Assembly (NCBI GenBank): GCA_032718475.1 | Contig: JAUCBJ010005141.1 | Location: forward strand, 1 to 64,000 | Length of the DNA: 64,000 nucleotides | Source: Nemertoderma westbladi | Lineage: Eukaryota; Xenacoelomorpha; Nemertodermatida; Nemertodermatidae | Reading direction: 5' to 3' | Part shown: positions 38,246 to 48,707 of the stretch, piece by piece | How the letters are laid out: each line of letters begins with the position of its first letter | Position numbering within the stretch: the stretch's first letter is position 1 | The notes under the pieces: generated by a model | What the model was told of the DNA's origin: nothing | Seen by the model: only the letters and a program-made list of their open reading frames with translations | The model's database searches: none | Made by a program: the position numbers and the translations under genes

Positions 38246-39420
38246 TGTAAAGGCTTTTGCGGATCTAGCTAGTCATTTTCCCCGCAAAGTACTCTGTAGG
38301 TGTTTTAGCGGACATAAAAAGCCGTTTCCTTACTGTACAGGTGTTTTAGTGGACATAAAAAGCTATTTCTTCTGTATGTGTACTTTAGCGGACATAACTA
38401 GCGATTTTATGTCGCAATACGCCAAAATACTCTTGATACAGTGTAGTTCAGATGACGACATCTATCAGCTGATATGTCCACGTATAACTTGTCTTTGTTC
38501 TTTGTTCGGCTCGACCAATCAGAGCGATTTTCGTTTTATTTGTACAGAAGCCTCCGGGAAATCGCGCAATGCATTATGGTCTTTGTTTACCTTTTTTCCT
38601 GATGCCAGAACATCGGCTGTGGAATTATTCTGTGTTTCAGACTTTAGCCAAACATTAGAACGGCTTTGATCATAGAAACGTATAACTGTTATTCTATCTA
38701 CCACTTATCATATCATACTATACATACCTTTCACCGCATTATTGTACTGCTATTTACTGTCGGTTATTAAGTGTTATCATTTGATGGATATGTTGTTATA
38801 TTTGGAGAATATCGATAAATAATCAGAAAACCCCAATCTTCTTGATATACTGAAGGTTAGAGAGACCGGTTACATATAGCAATTGCGACTCACATTATAT
38901 TGGTTTTGGAGTGAATTGAATGCTATTTCATAGACCCTACATGTGTCAGTTGATGTTCTCCTTATATATGATTAAAATTAGTAAAGGTCGGCAGATCAGT
39001 GTGCAGCAGTGTGCGGTAGTGTGCATGAGTATGATAGATAACAAAGCATTTCCTAAAGAATGCGCCTTATACGTAAATCATAAGCCATCCCGTTGTGTTT
39101 AGTGTAAGTCATAACTCTGTTTACATACTTAGAGCACCACGTCCTAAAGGAACTGTTAATATTTCCCGAAAGTGAATAATATTTGTCAGAGATATTATAA
39201 TAACGATCAATCGAATAGTACAGTAGGCCTACACCGCAATAAGGTCAGAGCATCCGAATCCAGTCTCCCTTAACCGTGGGTGAATGATCGCGCATAGGCT
39301 GGCTTCGGCTAATGTAGCTTTATGTGTATCAAATACTTGTTATAGGCTAAAGTCGATTTATAACCTAGAAGACACCTAAATTTGGCAGGTTAAACTGCTA
39401 AAGGTCTAAAAGAGCGAACA
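38246..39420 (+). repeat. 5' LTR of element A (about 1175 bp)
   Basis: It starts TGTAAAGGCTTTTGC and ends GCGAACA, so it has the TG...CA ends of an LTR. It aligns along its length with the two 1204-bp LTRs of element B but with many differences. A CAGCTG E-box (38467-38472) and CCAATCAGAGCG (38515-38526) are conserved in position in all three LTRs and are candidate U3 promoter elements. A 60-codon open frame at 38920-39102 has a counterpart in the B LTRs. Confidence 0.8.
38515..38520 (+). promoter_or_regulatory. CCAAT box in LTR of element A
   Basis: CCAATC followed by AGAGCG is retained at the equivalent position in the B LTRs (48997 and 59924, as CCAATGAGAGCG). Conservation in an otherwise diverged LTR suggests an NF-Y-type promoter site. 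This is inferred, not shown. Confidence 0.4.
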
Positions 39421-41332
39421 ATAACAGTTATTGCTTCTTTATTGCAACGTAGGCAATAAAGGTAAAGTACCGGTCGACCGGTAACCAGTAGGCCTAACTA
39501 CCTAACCACCCGAACTGGTACTTACAGCAGTACAGGTACTAGTATTATTTCGATTGTGATATATTGTATATTGTAGGCTGTTAGGGGATTAGGGATTGAT
39601 CAACCCTTATTCCTTTGTATGGTTTACTTATTTCTGTCAGTTTTATTTATCTGTAGGTTAATATTGAACAGAAGGCATGTAAGCCTGCTCAGATTGTACA
39701 AGTAATTTGTAGGCTGGACTGTTGTCTGGCTGTTGTCAGGTCCGAAGAGATTGCAGTGTGTGTAGAGTGTATGTCCGATAAAGTACTAGTTAGGAATGTG
39801 GGGGCAGCCAGTGCTGTAAGGTAAATCCCCCCCGAAAGAATAAGTCTTACTACTCGGTTAGAACGCATACTAACTAACCATTTCGGAGTCTGCATATACT
39901 GTAGTTTATTTAGGCTTGATAGTAGTCTGCCAGCATTTGGTTTGTATTTTGTTTGTGTAGTCTGTACGGGTAGCGTAATATTTATTATTCAGAGTTTATG
40001 CGATTATTCGCAACATACATACCCCCAAGTTTATTCCTACAGTAATTGTGCTTGTTATATATACCGTTATAGTTAAATTAACCCCGGTACTACATCAGGG
40101 CTGTTTGGCGTAGGTAAAGACTGGTGATTTTATGCTCTGGTCACTCCGGCAGATACCGTGGTTCTTTTAGCTGTACAAGTATTTTTAACTGCTGGTTATT
40201 TGTTGTATAAGTACTTGTACCTAATTTAGGGTTTAGTGTATAGTGCTTTCCGAAGGTAATTAGTGTGTAGGCAGTATATTTGTGTTGTAAAGTGGTTAAT
40301 AGGCACGTTAGCTATAGTAGGCTGCGGTAATTAACTTCTAGGTAGGAACACTCTGTGTACATAACGTAGTACTTATAGCGCTACGGCTATAAGTTGTCAG
40401 ACGGTGGTATTTTTCCTATCTGGACAACGCAATATATTTACTACTGCTTTATTATTTTCAAATACCGTAGTATCCTGTCCGATTGTAATAACCAGAAATT
40501 CTAACTCCTTGTTAGGCTGGTTTGTAGGTTTCTTGTAAAATTAACCCTAAAAATTCGTACGTGTAATTTTTGTGTTTATTTAGAGATTGTAATCTCACCC
40601 CGCAATTGTACGTAATTTGTAGTAATAAGTAACTTAGGCAAGTAGAATTATTTGTTTTAGTGTCCAAAAAGTGGCACTTCACTGAGAGCGTACAGCTTCT
40701 GTTTAGTGACTCCTTCCCAGAAATAATAACATTTATTTCAAATATTGTAACAAAACCCATTAAACGGGTATATATATTATAAATCAACTCAAACCGATTT
40801 ATAAAATAGTAGGCCTGTCATACAACAATTAGGTCTTAATATCAGTTGGACTACTGCTTAAATAACGGTAATAAAGTAAAGTAAAGTAACTAAGTAACCC
40901 TAAAATTCAGAAATTAAATTATTCTAAAATAATTGACGTACCGGTATTTACAATAGGCTTATTATATTTATTTCTACAAATTTAAGCTGAAATTATATAC
41001 CGGTATTCTGTAATTAATTCTAGTCTATAATAATACTTATATATATATATTATAAGTGTATGTTGTATACCGGTATTTACGATAGGCTTATTATATTTAT
41101 TTCTATAAATTTATGCTAAAATTATATACCGGTATTCTGTGACAAACCCTGGTCTGTAATCATACTTATATATACTATAAGTGTATACCGGTATTCTAAT
41201 ATATTATATATATATCACGTTACACTGAGTAACGGTATCGGTAATTAATTACTAGGCTTATAGTTGATACTGAATTACTAGACTTGCTTAAACTGTCGTT
41301 ATAGTAGTAGGCATTCAACTGTACAATCCAAC
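39421..41332 (+). other. Leader of element A, non-coding
   Basis: No protein is encoded across about 1.9 kb between LTR and gag. The bases just inside the LTR (ATAACAGTTATTGCTTC) do not begin with the TGG of a usual tRNA primer site. Near 40940-41190 a block of about 125 bp containing ATACCGGTATT and TTATATATA...TATAAGTGTA palindromes is tandemly duplicated, as it is in the leader of element B. The stretch is otherwise homologous to 49912-52143. Confidence 0.6.
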
Positions 41333-43018
41333 ATGTCTGACACAAAACAAACACTGTCAGATAGTCTCTTAGAAAGTGTTAGAATGAGTATTAGACTTAG
41401 ACAGCGTATTAAAAGGATCTGTGACCAAGATCAAAGTATAGAACATCCCAGACCAAAGTCCAAGTCCCCTCCTACTGTGAGAAAGGTCATCCCCCCAGTA
41501 ATAGTATCAGACCCTAGGCTAGTAAAGCACCATAGGTCTATCATAGGCACTAGGGCTCAAGTTAAGCGGGACCAAGAAGCAGCTGCTAAACAGCAGCAAC
41601 ACCCGAGCCGAGAACTTATTTCTCAGCAGCCCGATAGCTTCAGTAGTTCAGATACTGTAGAGCTGACACCCGAGCGCGGAGCAAAGATGGCAGATGCGGT
41701 TTATTCGGATCCCCTTCTCATTCTTCCTGCAGCCGTACTCACTAGGGTATTGATTGCAGTGGAGGAACACCAAATCGATTGGGCAAGAAGTAAGCGATCG
41801 ACCAAGGACAGTTATGCGGGATACACAAGGGAGGAACTGAAGTCTATTGTCGAGTCGCAATGGAACTTCCCCGGACCCGGACTCCCGTTTAACTTATCGG
41901 AAGCTGCCTGGGAAGACTTACACAGGATGGGAGTGACAAAGGATACTAGTGATCCAGCTGTGTGGAAGAGGTCGGCAGCAGGATATGTACAGGGATTCTT
42001 CAGCTCTTTGGAGCGATTAGAGGAACAACTGTTTCGACAACCCCAAGGACCTCAAGAGCAGGGAGAGCTGCTTTATCAAGTTAGAGAAAGAATTCTAAGA
42101 ATCAGGCTAATCCTATCGGCCTTTGAGGAAGCTTCGAAAAGAAGACAAGACACGTCGTTGCAAGTTGCCGTAAAGACTTGGTTCCAGCGGGTGAGTCTCA
42201 AGGCTCAAGGAACAGCCCAGTGGAAATCTCAGCTGGCTGAGCGCTCAACCCATGGAGAATCAACAGACGCTACCTTTTCTCAAGTGGAAAGCGAAGCGAC
42301 AGCAGAGAAACCGCAGAAGAAGGGCGCTATTGACATCTATCTGTCAGACTATCAACGATTTCTAGGTGATGAAGAGTTGAGGAGAAGGCTGGCTGGACTT
42401 CGTCCTAATAGTGAAGGAGCCAAGTTTGTGTTGGACGCAATAGATGCGGAAATGTTAGCTGCGAACCAAGCTAAATTTGATGAAAGCATCCGCATCGCTA
42501 GGGTTCAAGAAGAACAAGTGAAGAAAAAACGTATAGAAGATAGAAAGACAGCAGCAGCGGCAGCGGCAGAGGCAGAAGCGGAAAGAAAGGCGGTCGAAGT
42601 GGAAAGAAAAGCGACAGAAGTGGAAAGAAAAGCGGCAGTGGCAGCGGCAGAAGCGGAAAGAAAGGCGGTCGAAGTGGAAAGAAAGGCAGTCGAAGTGGAA
42701 AGAAAAGCGGCCGAAGTGGAAAGAAAAGCAGCAGTGGCAGAAGCAGAACGGAGAGCATCTGAAGAGACAACCCAACTAGAGTTGGAAAATCTTCAAGAGA
42801 AGCAAGACAACTTCAATAAACAGTTAACAGCTAGTCAAATGCAGATGATGAGTCGATCTACTCCCAAAAGACAGGGATTTACATCATCTGATGAAGGCGA
42901 TACCACCGATCCTGAAGGCGGAGGAAATAGATCTCGTTCCAACAGACGTAGAAGAATGCCTCACCGTCAGAAATTGCCTGATTTGCCCCCAGCTGTGAGA
43001 AGGCAACTAACTAGCTAG
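41333..43018 (+). CDS. Gag N-terminal region of element A (ends at a premature stop)
   Basis: This 561-codon frame starts with the same MSDT(K/R)QTLSDSLLE sequence as element B, after the same AACATG context, so the start is well supported. It encodes an N-terminal acidic/serine-rich part. Next comes a module of about 180 residues (roughly residues 125-305, rich in Trp and Leu, beginning SDPLLILPAAVLTRV) that element B lacks. A long Ala/Glu/Lys coiled coil follows (about residues 380-480, repeated AEVERKA units), then a basic stretch RSNRRRRMPHRQK. The frame ends at TAG within CTAGCTAG, a 4-base insertion relative to element B, so the product would be truncated before the main Gag domain. Confidence 0.75.
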   Translation: MSDTKQTLSDSLLESVRMSIRLRQRIKRICDQDQSIEHPRPKSKSPPTVRKVIPPVIVSDPRLVKHHRSIIGTRAQVKRDQEAAAKQQQHPSRELISQQPDSFSSSDTVELTPERGAKMADAVYSDPLLILPAAVLTRVLIAVEEHQIDWARSKRSTKDSYAGYTREELKSIVESQWNFPGPGLPFNLSEAAWEDLHRMGVTKDTSDPAVWKRSAAGYVQGFFSSLERLEEQLFRQPQGPQEQGELLYQVRERILRIRLILSAFEEASKRRQDTSLQVAVKTWFQRVSLKAQGTAQWKSQLAERSTHGESTDATFSQVESEATAEKPQKKGAIDIYLSDYQRFLGDEELRRRLAGLRPNSEGAKFVLDAIDAEMLAANQAKFDESIRIARVQEEQVKKKRIEDRKTAAAAAAEAEAERKAVEVERKATEVERKAAVAAAEAERKAVEVERKAVEVERKAAEVERKAAVAEAERRASEETTQLELENLQEKQDNFNKQLTASQMQMMSRSTPKRQGFTSSDEGDTTDPEGGGNRSRSNRRRRMPHRQKLPDLPPAVRRQLTS

Positions 43019-43779
43019 CACAGACTTAGGTAGTACAGAACCCACAGACCAAATTATTAGATTAGAAAGACTCCCTACTATAGTAGATGAGCCTGAAATA
43101 ATTAAGCCTGTTCTCGAAGCCACCCCTTCGGTGACAGAAACACCTGTACTCCTAGAATCTACCTCTAAATTCCCTTTGCACAGCACTAAACTACCTGTGC
43201 CCAGCAGAACAACAACTGAGACGGTTCCTGTCCTGGACTCCGAGCGAAATATCAATGATTTGTCGCCCGTTGTCCCTCGTCCACCCGCTACTATGTTGGC
43301 GGCTCCCGCTTCGGCGGTAGAGTGGGTGGATGAGGGACGACGGGAGATGGGTCTCCTGCTCGGGCAGCTGAGGGAACACCGTTTGTGCTCCTCTCAGCAG
43401 GTCCGGGAGATGGAAGGGACTGTTCAGCAGTTAAAGGGTACAGTAAGGGAAAGTAGGTTAGAGTTGCAAGAAGTGCAGCAGAGTATCGCGTTAGAACGCG
43501 ATAAATTAGTAAATATCCAAAGGGGTATACCACCAACCCCGGTAACAATGTGTCAACCTGTTAGGTCTGAAGTATTTCATGCGCAAGGGTGGAGCCTACA
43601 CGCATCTATACTGCTAGTGAAGCAGAAACTCCTATAGTAAACCCTATTAAGGGTAATTATAAACCTGTTGACAATGATATTCCATATAGACCTGATCATA
43701 ATCCGAGAAATTTATATACCGATAACTCGATATTAAATAACACGATGGCCCAAGAAAGTTTTACGTGTCAAATGGCTAG
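43019..43779 (+). pseudogene. Gag middle region of element A, frameshifted
   Basis: The segment is homologous to 53244-54010 of element B, but the frame shifts at 43018. The frame 43131-43637 carries STKLPVPSRT and the heptad-like region VREMEGTVQQLKGTVRESRLE. A further one-base loss near 43588 (AAGGGTGG against AAGGTGTGG) shifts the frame again. It continues to the left target duplication of the LINE at 43770-43779. Confidence 0.75.
43770..43779. repeat. Left target-site duplication of the LINE insertion
   Basis: AAATGGCTAG at 43770-43779 is repeated as AAATGGCTGG at 45261-45270 (one mismatch). Element B has the uninterrupted version, where AAATGGCTAG runs directly into AACCGAAGCC. This fixes the LINE boundaries at 43780-45260. 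Confidence 0.85.
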
Positions 43780-45260
43780 ACTACTAGGATCGGCATGCTG
43801 CATTGCAGCTGCATTTTTAAGAATGCTGTGCCGGCTTGTCAACAAAATTGCACCGCCACAACTCCCTATCACCCATGACATTTGCTAGATCATCCGCATC
43901 TTCAAGGCCAGTGTCCTTTAAGATGCGTCTCAAGAAAGTCATGGGCTGTCCACCATGCTTATTTGCTCCATGAGGCTGTCAAAGTACAAGATTATGCACT
44001 GGCTGGTCCTCACGGCGAAAGCAATGTCCTGCAAAGCAGAGGCGATTTTGTTCTAGTGTCAAGCTTGGGGGAACCAATGAGACACCTCCAATGTTATATA
44101 GTGTCTGGTTGGAGATGTGTGCATTGTACTTGACACAATGAACCCGGCGTAGCATTCTTGTGAATGTGCCATCCAGAGATTGGGTGTCCTCAGCAGTTAA
44201 AGCCCAGCATGGACTCCCGTAGAGGAGTACTGGAACTACTGCTGCTCTAAATAATCGGACCTTAAGTTTCCGATTAATTCGCGGTGACTTCCAAATCCTG
44301 GAAAGCCTATTCAAGGCTGCCCATGCCTTTCCCTTACGTATTCGAAGGTCCTCACCTGACTTCTGGATCCATGATCCCAGGTAACAGAAGTCGTCCACAT
44401 GCTCAAGCATACCATCCTTTGAGCTTATGCTCATCAGATCAGAGACTTGCTGAGGACTTTCAAAATTAACTGTCAGAATTTTGGTCTTTCTGGAGTTAAT
44501 AAAAAGACCAACACTAGAAGCAGCATGTTCTAATGAGCTGAGGAGCCGTTGGGCTCCCTCTAATGATTCTGAGAGTACTCCTAAGTCATCAGCAAAGTCT
44601 AGATCAGTTAGGTACTTGGCAGGATTTCCTCGAATTCTGGAGCCAGTAGGTGGAGTTATCATCACCCCATCATCATTATGATGATCTAAGGACATGCGTA
44701 GAACATAGTCAACCACAATAATGAACAAGAATGGTGCAAGTGTGTCTCCTTGGAGGACGCCCCATAACACTTCAAATGGTTCTGTGTCACCGTCAACAGT
44801 AGACACAAATGTTGTCGAACCATCGTATACTGATCTGATTGCTGCAATAATTTCATCAGGAATCCCATATAATGAAAGTATGCTGAACATACGTGAGTGA
44901 GAGACTGAATCAAAGGCCTTGAAGAAGTCAACAAAGATAACAGCCAGATGCCTGTCTTTCTTTTTTGATAATTCTTCAATTATCCTTTTAAGTGCCAAAA
45001 TGGGCTCCATGGTCCCACGACCTTTACGGAACCCATTCTGATTTCCACGGAGCAGTCTCTCAATGGGATCCCTGATGCGATTTAATAGAATCCTGTTGTA
45101 TAGCTTTGCAGCAATCGAGATCAATGAGATTCCCCGAAAAGAACCATAGAGTGTTAGGTTGCCCTTCTTGGGAACTGGCACCAACTTATTTGTTTTCATT
45201 TCTTGTGGGACTCTTGTTGTTCGGTACATGTCTACTATGATGGAATAGATGAGCTGGGAT
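43780..45260 (-). mobile_element. 5'-truncated non-LTR retrotransposon inserted in gag of element A
   Basis: The element reads on the minus strand: its 5' break is at 45260 and its 3' end at 43780. It has a 10-bp target duplication and ends in GATCCTAGTAGT with no poly(A), preceded by the hairpin-prone stretch GCAGCTGCAATGCAGCATGC. The plus-strand copy ending at 35532 has the same end. The endonuclease and N-terminal RT are missing. The clade is not settled; the sequence resembles RTE/R4-type RTs. Confidence 0.85.
43979..45260 (-). CDS. LINE reverse transcriptase, truncated
   Basis: About 425 residues of RT copy LINE RNA into DNA in the intact family. Visible in order: LVPVPKKGNLTLYGSFRGIS with LLNRI; NGFRKGRGT; FVDFFKAFDSV (first catalytic aspartate); GVLQGDTLAPFLF; FADDLG, the catalytic aspartate pair; KTKILTVNF; FCYLGSWI; then the thumb and the C-terminal GHCFRREDQPVHNLVL. 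The open frame extends 26 bases past the insertion edge into gag DNA and takes its apparent ATG there. It ends at TGA where the 35268-35495 copy has TGG, so the last 60 or so residues (LKDTGLEDADDLA...) are cut off. Not autonomous. Confidence 0.85.
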
Positions 45261-45270
45261 AAATGGCTGG
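45261..45270. repeat. Right target-site duplication of the LINE insertion
   Basis: AAATGGCTGG, a one-mismatch copy of the left repeat at 43770-43779. It is followed at once by AACCGAAGCC of gag. Confidence 0.85.
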
Positions 45271-47597
45271 AACCGAAGCCCGTCAAGCGGTAAAGGTGGG
45301 AGAGATCGTCAAGTTCAATGGAGATGAGATGAAATGGTTACCTTTTAATGAATATTACAAAGATAACATCTGAACTCTGTGCTATCTAACGGAGAGAAAC
45401 TTAGATTCCTCATCGAGTGCTTGGAAGGATCTCCCAAGTTAATGGCTTTAAAGTTTATTGGACATCCAGATGGATTAAGACAAGTTTGGGATACGCTAAA
45501 CATCAGGTATGGTAATAGGAATAACATAGCTAGGTATTTGTATGCAAAATTGGTAGCGCCCCGAAAGTTCATTAGCAGCGGGATTATAGAGTTTTCCGAT
45601 GAGATTCAGGAGATCTGTAGACAATTAGATTGGCTAGGTAAGTCTCATGAATACCAGAATTCTATGGTTGTAGGAGCCTTAGCATCTACTTTGCCCAAGG
45701 GTGGAGTAGGTACACACTGGGACAAGAAAGTGTTATATATGATGGAACAACAACGAAGAGACCCTACCATGGCTGATCTCATGTCATTCTTAGATGGAGA
45801 GGTAAATTTACAGCTCCTAAAGCAGTCCAGAGAGAAGACACCGGAAAATAAGGTAAGTGAGAAACCCAAAATGTGTGCTGTGCGACGGGCCCCACCGTTT
45901 AAGTGCGTGTGATGAATTCCTGAGGAAATCACTAAAGGATAGACGTGAAGTCATGTGGGATAAGCGGTTGTGTTATAATTGCCTCAGACAAAGACACCAA
46001 CGGCGAACCTGTTACTCCGACGCAAGGTGTGCTAAGTGCGGCGCGAAACATCATATCTTGTTGTACACTGAATTCGAAAGAAACAGCCCGAGTCAGGTAA
46101 GTGAGCCCGAACTACATGTCCAATTCAGTGATGTGAACGACACTGACCACAGTTCTGAGATGGAAGGATTCTACACGGATGAATTCTCCGACGAAAACGA
46201 ATCCTGTTATCTAATAAACACCGCAGTGTATCGAGCACTTACGTATGAGACTGAAACCGATAGTGGGCTCCCCCTAACTGTTCCTGACCGACAACCATCT
46301 TGGAAAGCGCCAACTTCCAACGTAGGGATCCGAGAATTTCCCGTAGTGCAGTTGAGAGTCCACGGGTTAAAAGGGAGCTATATAGTGAACGCCCTCCTTG
46401 ACTCCGGCAGCACAGGAACATTCATCGACAAAGAACTAGCCGAAGACATCTTTGTTGGACAACCCAAGTTCCGAACTAAGTTGAACCTTTCAGGAATTAT
46501 GCAGGTTTGGAAATCTACAGTAGCTACAGACTACAGACTAGGAGAACACAGTATAAGGTCAGTAAAAATGGTGGCAATAAAGAACTTTGCTACCAGCCAA
46601 GTGGAACCTTATAACTGGGATGTAGACGATTTCACCCAGCAGCATGAGATACCTAGATTCAACACCGACTACCCAGGGATACAGATACTCATCGGCCAAA
46701 ATGCGCATGAGGCGCTTGAGACATTAGAGAAACGGCCTGCTCGACCGTAACCAGTGCAAACCTATGCGGGAAGAACAAGAGTAGGTTGGTACCTCACTGG
46801 ACCTTCCCGTAGGACACTCATGGAAAGGCTACCCAAAGATCGGGTCCATCAGGAGAGTGAATGGGAAGAAGACATCAGTGAGGGAGAGACGACCACAACT
46901 GAGGGAACACCATACTCCTCAGATAATGACGACATTAACTCTAATGTAGATCAATGGAGACATTGCCCCAAGACGATTAATCTAGCCGACATCGCTTCCA
47001 GAGGAGCAACTCCTCAAGAACTGACAGATACTCCATACTGGTTAGGTAGTTATATTATATATAACCGCCTTCCTAAGTAAAGAAGATGAATGGTCTCCCC
47101 ATCTTACCACGTCTGAGATGAGACAAGCCAAGGGAGCGGAGAAAGTCAAACCTAAAACCCGGACGAGTAAATCAAGGTTATTTAAACCCGTGCTAGATCT
47201 GTCTGTACTGCACATTTCCAGGGACGACGCTGTGGATCTAAACTCCCCCACCGCGAACCGATCTGTTGTGGAGATCAGAGAGAGAGACTGGAGATCTGGA
47301 ACACCAGACGTCTCGCCGGGACTCTCACCTCTCCTGCCGGGAGCGATGGACCACTATAGATCCTGGAATCGGCTTTGTAAGGCCGTCGTGTATTTGAAGC
47401 GATGTTTCTATCGTCACTATTCCAGGACGAAGAGGAAACCTGGAATTGTATTCGAAACACAACAACTCAATCTCCCAGTTGGTCGTTTATGTTTACTGGA
47501 AAGAGACCGAGAACTGTCCGGAAACTATGGAAGGCAAGATACTCTTCCTACGACCACCTCCCTAATCCAACAAACATCTAGGAACTCCCCAACGTAA
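45271..47597 (+). pseudogene. Gag C-terminus, zinc knuckle and protease of element A, broken
   Basis: This is the continuation of gag after the LINE. Fragments: 45379-45912, the DUF1759-like Gag region (LIECLEGSPKLMALKFIG); 45857-46750, zinc knuckles (CVLCDG, CYNCLRQ, CAKCGAKHH) and the protease motif LLDSGSTGTF; 46754-47080, ending with the RNase H-side remnant VDQWRHCP; and 47118-47597, ending with SWNRLCKAVVYLKRC. Relative to element B there is a one-base change giving TGA near 45371, a deletion of about 275 bases near 45868, a small in-frame deletion near 46535, CAG replaced by TAA at 46748 and a rearranged patch near 47047. RT and integrase cores are absent, as in element B. Confidence 0.8.
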
Positions 47598-48702
47598 CAG
47601 CGTCTGGAGTGGGTGTGTGACTATATTATTTTATATTTGTTTTTATTATTTTATATTTATGTATGTATTATTATGTAATTTTATTATAATCGTTTTCTTT
47701 AATTTTATTTAGTAGAATGTTATTTTAGCGATTATTTAGTAGATTAGTGCAATATATATTAGTCTTATTACTTAATTACTTATATATTATATATTTAGTG
47801 CGACGGCGAGAAATAATTCTTTTTCTCTTTCCTTACTGTCCGTATCATATTATAAATACGTGACTACAGTAAGATGAAATATCCGTACTTATTAAAGTAC
47901 AATAAAGCTCCTACTATATTTAAGTATTATTGGTAAGTAGAGTATTAGGAATGCAAAATTCAGATCCTCGTGTCTCGGCTAAACCAAGCTCTGGGTAGAC
48001 CTTGGAAACGACTTGCCTCTTCTCACTGACATTGCTTCTTGCGATATTGCTCTCATACCGTATATTAAATAATACATATAGTAGCATGATGTCCCTTTAA
48101 CAGTAGCGTAAAACGCAAAATAAATCTGTTAAACCCTTTGACCATCTGTAATTCTAGTCGATTAAGATATCGCGGCACCCACCGATATACTTAAAAGACA
48201 AAATTCTAGAATCAATGGTTAACGTCCCCAGACATGTTCTGGAATAAACCGGTGCCCATCTTAAATATTAACTATTAATATTTATAAAATCTGTCAAACA
48301 AATACAATAGAGTAACTACTTACAAGTTAACACTAGAAAATCTATAAATTAAAATCTGTCAAAATTTAGATCCTTTAAAATTCTAGTCAATTAAGATATC
48401 GTAGCACTTACCGATACTCTTAAAAGGACAAATTTCCTAGAATCAAGGATCCCAGTCCCCAGATATGTTCTGGAATAAAATTGTGTCTATTTTAATGATA
48501 AATAATAAAATTTACGGGAATAAATTTAAATTCATCTTTTTAATGAATTTGATAAATTGTCATTTTTATACAATTTATAACATTCCCAAAATTCCATTAA
48601 TTAATAGATCATGGGAGCGGAGATTCACCCTATTAAGTGTATTAGTGTGCGAGAATCTCCAATATATAGTCAATAGCCGATAAAATTCATAAAATCATGT
48701 AT
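47598..48702 (+). other. 3' non-coding stretch of element A
   Basis: Closely similar to 56623-57678 of element B: AT-rich, with TTATTTTATATTT runs, a block CTCGTGTCTCGGCTAAACCA and a GGGAGCGGAGATT string near 48614. No coding region seen. It breaks at the insertion site of element B. Confidence 0.65.
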
Positions 48703-48707
48703 AAGGG
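48703..48707. repeat. Left target-site duplication of element B (AAGGG)
   Basis: AAGGG immediately precedes TGTAAAAGC and is repeated at 60839-60843 right after GCGAACA. The five-base length fits BEL/Pao integration. Confidence 0.8.

Noticed and set aside
42455-42775. Minus-strand Phe/Leu/Pro-rich frames that look membrane-like
   Set aside because: They are the reverse reading of the Ala/Glu/Lys coiled-coil coding repeat in gag. The same artefact appears at 52726-53004 and 62027-62281.
43882-44681. Plus-strand open frames of 61-83 codons inside the LINE
   Set aside because: Antisense shadows of the minus-strand reverse transcriptase frame.
47598-48702. Second LTR of element A immediately after its ORF
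   Set aside because: It shares no stretch with the 38246-39420 LTR. Its only counterpart is the 3' non-coding part of element B.
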